Source: Paenibacillus gallinarum | GTDB lineage: Bacteria > Bacillota > Bacilli > Paenibacillales > Paenibacillaceae | Reading direction: 5' to 3' | NCBI RefSeq assembly: GCF_014836635.1 | Contig: NZ_JACSQL010000022.1 | Span: forward strand, 1-34,168 | Length of the DNA: 34,168 nucleotides | Part shown: positions 30,393 to 34,168 of the stretch, one piece after another | Layout: every line of letters starts with the position of its first letter | How positions within the stretch are numbered: the stretch's first letter is position 1 | The notes under the pieces: generated by a model | The model's input: only the letters and a program-made list of their open reading frames with translations | What the model was told of the DNA's origin: nothing | Database searches by the model: none | Translations under genes and position numbers: made by a program

Positions 30393-32126
30393 GTGGAACA
30401 TATTGCGTTGTACCGTGCTTGGCGGCCTCAGTCGTTTCAAGACATGGTTGGACAACAGCATATTATTCAGACCTTACAGAATGCCATTCGTGAACAGCGG
30501 ATTTCGCATGCGTATTTATTCAGTGGTCCAAGAGGAACAGGGAAGACAAGTGCGGCCAAAATTTTGGCCAAGGCTGTTAACTGTGAACGTGGCCCAAGCA
30601 CTGAGCCGTGCAATGAATGTGAAGCGTGCCTTCGAATTACATCTGGAGCAGTAATGGATGTTCAAGAGATTGACGCGGCCTCTAACCGAGGGGTTGAAGA
30701 AATTCGTGATCTTCGCGAAAAAGTAAAGTATGCTCCAACGGAGGTTCGTCATAAAGTGTACATCATTGATGAGGTACACATGCTGACGACAGAGGCATTT
30801 AATGCACTTCTTAAAACGCTTGAAGAACCGCCGCCGCACGTGATGTTTATTTTAGCAACAACGGAGCCTCACAGACTTCCGGCGACGATTATCTCTCGCT
30901 GTCAGCGGTTTGATTTTCGCCGAGTTTCGCTGGAGGAACAGACAGAGCGTCTTGCTATGATCTGTAAGGAAGAGGAGATTACTGCCGAGCTAGAGGCGCT
31001 TCAGTATATTGCCCGTCTTTCGGACGGAGGTATGCGGGATGCGCTGAGTATTCTTGATCAGGTATCTTCCTTTACAGGAGGACAAGTGACTTACAGTCAA
31101 ACGCTGGATATGACCGGCGGCTTGCCAGCAGAACAGTTTGGCAAACTTGCTCAGTTTCTTCTACAGGGAGAAGTGGGTGAGGTGCTACAGACGGTAGAGC
31201 AGTTCATGCAAGAAGGAAAAAGTGCAGATAAGAGTATGGAGAATCTTCTTTATTATTTCCGAGATCTTCTCCTGATCAAAATGGTTCCTAATGCGGAACA
31301 TATGACGGATCGTGTGCTTGACCCATCCTCTTTTAAAGGAATGGCAGAGGCATTTTCGAGGGAACAACTCTTTTATATTATTGATACACTGAATCGTTAT
31401 CAAAGCGAGATGAAATATGCGGCACAGCCGCAGACATTGTTTGAAGTAGCGCTTCTAAAATTGTGTAGTCTTCCTAAGGGTGCGGGTGAGCCTGCTTCTG
31501 AGGCAGGAGGGGGCGCAGCGGTTAGTTCCTCCGAGTTAACTGCAATGAAACGACAAATTGCAGAACTTGAGCAGAAACTTGAGAAAGCACTGAAGAATGG
31601 CGGTATAGCAGCTGCGAATCCAAATTCGGCAGCTCCTGCGCGATCCAATCGTCCTTCAGCCCCAAGATCCTCAGGGGTAGCCAAAATACCGCCTCATATG
31701 GATCAATATATTGCTGAGAAGGACAGTGCAGAATTCACTGAAATCAGCAGAAAATGGAGTCAAATCCTCCAGCGTGTGAAAGAAGTAAAAGTGACGGTTC
31801 ACGCCTGGTTTGTAGATGGAGAACCTGTATCTGTTCTAAATGATGCAATTCTTGTTGCTTTCAAGAACAACATTCACCGTGAAACGACAGAGAAACCAGC
31901 GAACAAACAAGTGATTGAGAGTGTTCTTGAGCAGATGGTTGGAAGACCGCTTCGGCTTGTTACTATGCTGCAAAAAGACTGGCTTGCTGCGATTGAGGGT
32001 TCCTCTGATCTCAAAAAGGAAGAAGAGTTTACACTTGAAATGGAACAGGTGGATGGAAAAAAGGAGCCTTGGATTGACGAGGCGCTTGAGCTTTTTGGTG
32101 AGAAATTGGTTATCATTAAAGAATGA
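30393..32126 (+). CDS. dnaX: DNA polymerase III subunit tau/gamma
   Basis: ATPase core of the clamp loader that links the replicative polymerases. The 577-residue product has Walker A GPRGTGKT (45-52), the zinc-binding cysteines Cys64, 73, 76, 79 (NCERGPSTEPCNECEAC), Walker B/DExx in VYIIDEVHML, and SRC in TIISRCQRFDF. A Gly/Ala/Pro/Ser-rich linker (about 360-430) leads to a C-terminal domain for polymerase binding. The start is GTG 30393 with AAAGAGGG nine bases before. No obvious frameshift slippery site (as E. coli uses to make gamma) was seen. Leads the dnaX-ybaB-recR cluster. Confidence 0.96.
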   Translation: MEHIALYRAWRPQSFQDMVGQQHIIQTLQNAIREQRISHAYLFSGPRGTGKTSAAKILAKAVNCERGPSTEPCNECEACLRITSGAVMDVQEIDAASNRGVEEIRDLREKVKYAPTEVRHKVYIIDEVHMLTTEAFNALLKTLEEPPPHVMFILATTEPHRLPATIISRCQRFDFRRVSLEEQTERLAMICKEEEITAELEALQYIARLSDGGMRDALSILDQVSSFTGGQVTYSQTLDMTGGLPAEQFGKLAQFLLQGEVGEVLQTVEQFMQEGKSADKSMENLLYYFRDLLLIKMVPNAEHMTDRVLDPSSFKGMAEAFSREQLFYIIDTLNRYQSEMKYAAQPQTLFEVALLKLCSLPKGAGEPASEAGGGAAVSSSELTAMKRQIAELEQKLEKALKNGGIAAANPNSAAPARSNRPSAPRSSGVAKIPPHMDQYIAEKDSAEFTEISRKWSQILQRVKEVKVTVHAWFVDGEPVSVLNDAILVAFKNNIHRETTEKPANKQVIESVLEQMVGRPLRLVTMLQKDWLAAIEGSSDLKKEEEFTLEMEQVDGKKEPWIDEALELFGEKLVIIKE

Positions 32127-32167
32127 AACTCTAAATCAAATATAACCCAATTAGGAGATGATGAACG

Positions 32168-32479
32168 ATGAATAACATGAACCAGATGATGAAGCAAGTG
32201 AAGAAGATGCAGGAACAAATGCTGAAAGCTCAAGAAGAGCTTGGAACAAAAACAGTAGTAGGTACCTCTGGCGGCGGTGTAGTAACTGCAGAAGTTAATG
32301 GTCATAAAAAACTGACTTCCATCACAATTAAACCAGAAGCTGTTGATCCAGAAGACGTAGAAATGTTGCAAGATCTGGTTATGGCAGCAGTAAATGATGC
32401 AATGACTAAAGCTGATGAATTGGCTAACCAAGATATGGGTAAATTCACAAACGGCATGAAAATCCCTGGCTTGTTCTAA
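32168..32479 (+). CDS. ybaB: YbaB/EbfC family nucleoid-associated protein
   Basis: Small DNA-binding dimer (tweezer-shaped) that always sits between dnaX and recR; exact role unclear but linked to nucleoid structure. The 103-residue product has NMNQMMKQVKKMQEQMLKAQEEL, the TSGGGVVTAEVNGHKKLTSITI strands, and VEMLQDLVMAAVNDAMTKADEL, matching the family from end to end. ATG 32168 is preceded by AGGAGATG. The Bacillus name is YaaK. Confidence 0.96.
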   Translation: MNNMNQMMKQVKKMQEQMLKAQEELGTKTVVGTSGGGVVTAEVNGHKKLTSITIKPEAVDPEDVEMLQDLVMAAVNDAMTKADELANQDMGKFTNGMKIPGLF

Positions 32480-32509
32480 ATTGAATTGATCTAGAAGGAG
32501 AATGTAATT

Positions 32510-33109
32510 TTGTATTATCCTGAACCGATCGCGAAACTTATAGATGCGTTTACTCGTCTACCTGGCATTGGCCCCAAAACGGCGGCACGCCTGGCTTTTC
32601 ATGTATTGAAGATGAATGAAGACGATGTGATCGATTTTGCTAAGGCGCTGGTTAGTGTGAAGAGGAATCTTCATTACTGTTCGGTATGCTGTAACATTAC
32701 AGATACAGATCCTTGCCGAATATGCCAAGATAAATCCCGCGACCCTTCTGTCATTTGTGTAGTTCAGGACTCGAAAGACCTTGTGGCTATGGAACGGACA
32801 AAAGAATTCGATGGTTACTATCATGTACTTCAAGGGGCGATATCTCCTATGGAGGGAATCGGTCCCGACGATATCAAACTTAAAGAGCTGCTTATGAGAC
32901 TGAGTGATGAGCGGGTCAAAGAATTGATACTTGCAACCAATCCTAACATTGAGGGAGAGGCTACAGCGATGTATATCTCAAGGTTAGTTAAGCCTTTTGG
33001 GATTTTTGTGAGCCGGATTGCTCATGGTCTTCCTGTGGGCGGCGATTTGGAGTATGCAGATGAAGTGACTTTATCGAAGGCGTTGGAAGGACGGCGCCAG
33101 TTGAATTAA
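32510..33109 (+). CDS. recR: recombination mediator protein RecR
   Basis: Works with RecO (and RecF) to load RecA at gaps. The 199-residue product has the helix-hairpin-helix (LPGIGPKTAARLAFH), the four-cysteine zinc finger (Cys57, Cys60, Cys69, Cys72 in CSVC...CRIC), the Toprim domain (VICVVQDSKDLVAMERTKEFDGYYHVL) and the Walker-B-like end (GGDLEYADEVTLSKALEGRR). The start is TTG 32510 with AAGGAG nine bases before it, an uncommon start codon. A GC-rich terminator follows. Confidence 0.97.
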   Translation: MYYPEPIAKLIDAFTRLPGIGPKTAARLAFHVLKMNEDDVIDFAKALVSVKRNLHYCSVCCNITDTDPCRICQDKSRDPSVICVVQDSKDLVAMERTKEFDGYYHVLQGAISPMEGIGPDDIKLKELLMRLSDERVKELILATNPNIEGEATAMYISRLVKPFGIFVSRIAHGLPVGGDLEYADEVTLSKALEGRRQLN

Positions 33110-33136
33110 TGTACCGTGAACTTAATATGATTAATT

Positions 33137-33167
33137 ATAAAAAAGCTCCCCTTTGGGGAGCTTTTTT
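33137..33167 (+). terminator. intrinsic terminator after recR
   Basis: AAAAGCTCCCC (33141-33151), three-base loop, GGGGAGCTTTTTT: very strong terminator ending the dnaX-ybaB-recR transcript. Confidence 0.95.
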
Positions 33168-33336
33168 GGTTCTATGTTGATCTCTCCTGCGATATGAATG
33201 GAATAACGCTAGCTTTTTACAGGATTGCTTTGTTGAGAAGGACGAGCATTCTTGTATCAGTTACTGTTGTAACTGTTTCATTCACCAACATTCTTGCTTC
33301 AAGAATGATATAAGGACATTGAGCGGAGGGGTCATT

Positions 33337-33648
33337 ATGGTTAGTTGGATGAAGTCTATGGGATTAAAGAGTGGGAACTTGTTAAATGAAAGGGTGGAGA
33401 TACAGAAGGAAATTTTCGAAGATATAAAAAAATCGCATGAAGAGTGGAAAGCAGCGCATTGTATGTTTGAAGAAGCGGTAGAGCAAGATCAAATTGATTA
33501 TGCCATTTTTATTCTTGAGGCAGCAGAGCGAAGATATCAAATGCATCTTAGAAGAGCTAAGAGCTATGGAGTTATAGGGTCGACTCAAGATTGTGTGAAT
33601 GATACGCCTTATAATAATCTTGCTAAAAGAGCGGAGGGATCACATTGA
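33337..33648 (+). CDS. yaaL: YaaL/DUF2508 family protein
   Basis: Small helical protein of unknown function found between recR and bofA in Bacillus too. From ATG 33337 it is 103 residues, mostly charged helix (NERVEIQKEIFEDIKKSHEEWKAAHCMFEEAVEQDQIDYAIFILEAAERRYQMHLRRAK). It has an extra C-terminal stretch of about 20 residues compared with the roughly 75-residue B. subtilis protein. GGAGGGG precedes the start; an upstream in-frame TTG at 33319 does not have a ribosome site of its own. The stop overlaps the bofA start, so the two are coupled. Confidence 0.88.
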   Translation: MVSWMKSMGLKSGNLLNERVEIQKEIFEDIKKSHEEWKAAHCMFEEAVEQDQIDYAIFILEAAERRYQMHLRRAKSYGVIGSTQDCVNDTPYNNLAKRAEGSH

Positions 33649-33917
33649 GGGACATAATTCTCTGGGGAGTGTTGTCGGTTTCCTTATTGCTCATATTGAT
33701 TATTGTATTCAGAAAAAAGATCGGTCTGGGCTGGATCTCCTCATTTGGCCTTCATTTAGTTCTTGCCTCTCTTGGGATTTATGTGATTAACTATTCTGGT
33801 TTAACCGGAGATATGTACATACCTATAAACCCTACAACAATAGGGACGGTGACGGTATTAGGGCTGCCTGGAGTAGGTCTTTTATTAGGTTTAAAATATT
33901 CTTTATTTAATAGTTGA
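33645..33917 (+). CDS. bofA: BofA, inhibitor of pro-sigma-K processing
   Basis: Membrane protein that, with SpoIVFA, holds back the SpoIVFB protease in the mother cell until the forespore signal arrives. The 90-residue product is mostly hydrophobic with two or three membrane segments and the conserved IPINPTTIGTVTVLGLPGVGLLLGLKY end. The start is TTG 33645 with GGAGG seven bases before, overlapping the yaaL stop. Its place just before an rRNA operon is as in B. subtilis. With spo0F it marks an endospore former. Confidence 0.93.
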   Translation: MRDIILWGVLSVSLLLILIIVFRKKIGLGWISSFGLHLVLASLGIYVINYSGLTGDMYIPINPTTIGTVTVLGLPGVGLLLGLKYSLFNS

Positions 33918-34020
33918 CTTTAGTACTACGTATATGATAAATTATATCTCGGCCCTAAAAAAGAGAATTTAATTAGAACTGAAGCTGAGAGATCAGCGAA
34001 AAAGAAAATTAAAAAAATTC

Positions 34021-34050
34021 TTGACATGAAGGTAGCCGACATGATATATT
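34021..34050 (+). promoter_or_regulatory. rRNA operon promoter
   Basis: A perfect TTGACA (34021-34026) is followed after 18 bases by TATATT (34045-34050), in an A/T-rich upstream context like an UP element. It leads into the rRNA leader. Confidence 0.75.
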
Positions 34051-34056
34051 ATAAAG

Positions 34057-34168
34057 GTCGCTGAAACAAAGCGATTAACGAAAAAACTTGGTCTTTGAAA
34101 ACTGAACAACGAGGAGTTTTACGCAAGTAAAACTCATGAGTGAATTAATACAATTTCAACTTGTTGGT
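34057..34168 (+). promoter_or_regulatory. pre-16S rRNA leader with boxA antitermination site
   Basis: TGGTCTTTGAAAA (34089-34101) is the rrn boxA site bound by NusB/NusE for antitermination. It is followed by ACTGAACAACGAG and a perfect hairpin GAGTTTTAC/GTAAAACTC (34114-34135). This layout is the usual Bacillales leader just before 16S rRNA. The 16S gene itself begins beyond the right edge. Confidence 0.85.

Noticed and set aside
31874..32431. 185-codon minus-strand reading frame opposite dnaX end and ybaB
   Set aside because: Ser/Phe/His-rich antisense translation spanning two real genes and their junction.

Overview
The window looks like a chromosomal segment of a low-GC, endospore-forming, motile Firmicute, most likely Paenibacillaceae. 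The sporulation genes spo0F and bofA, forespore-type and sigma-H-type promoter sequences, a large Bacillus-type SRP RNA, strong AGGAGG-type ribosome binding sites and synteny with known Bacillus blocks all point this way. The exact genus is inferred, not proven. No prophage, insertion sequence or CRISPR array was seen.

Layout. (1) 1-10.25 kb, mostly minus strand: motB/motA stator genes, a small acidic unknown protein, a pterin-carbinolamine dehydratase, a membrane-anchored c-type cytochrome, a GNAT acetyltransferase, a secreted NlpC/P60 peptidase behind a c-di-AMP (ydaO/yuaA-type) riboswitch, a multipass membrane protein paired with an M1-type metallopeptidase, ywhD, and the class A penicillin-binding protein pbpG with a sigma-G-like promoter. 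(2) 10.4-16.3 kb, plus strand: a complete Mrp cation/proton antiporter operon in six genes, with MrpA and MrpB fused in one 970-residue protein. (3) 16.3-20.7 kb: a structured leader before speE-speB (spermidine synthase, agmatinase), then ywiB-argS. (4) 20.8-22.3 kb: a minus-strand subtilase with no signal peptide and a gene-poor interval that may encode a small RNA. (5) 22.4-29.8 kb: rpoE, pyrG with an apparent CTP-sensing reiterative-transcription attenuator, spo0F with a near-perfect sigma-H promoter, fba, murA (murAB/murZ position), rho, rpmE. (6) 29.9-34.2 kb: SRP RNA, dnaX, ybaB, recR, yaaL, bofA, then the promoter, boxA and leader of an rRNA operon whose 16S gene lies past the right edge.

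From general knowledge of Bacillus subtilis, blocks 1 (right part), 3 and 5 correspond to its pbpG-ywhD/speE-speB/ywiB-argS/rpoE-pyrG-spo0F-fbaA-murAB-rho-rpmE neighbourhood. Block 6 corresponds to its origin-proximal scr-dnaX-recR-bofA-rrnA neighbourhood. Here they are joined head to tail at about 29.8 kb, and the Mrp operon sits between pbpG and speE. Regulation readable in the sequence is the most interesting content: a c-di-AMP riboswitch whose gene has a TTG start inside a T tract, a GGGC-start pyrG attenuator, two sporulation-sigma promoters, an unexplained speE leader, and a candidate GGA-rich small RNA. All comparisons to other genomes are from memory and no search was run.
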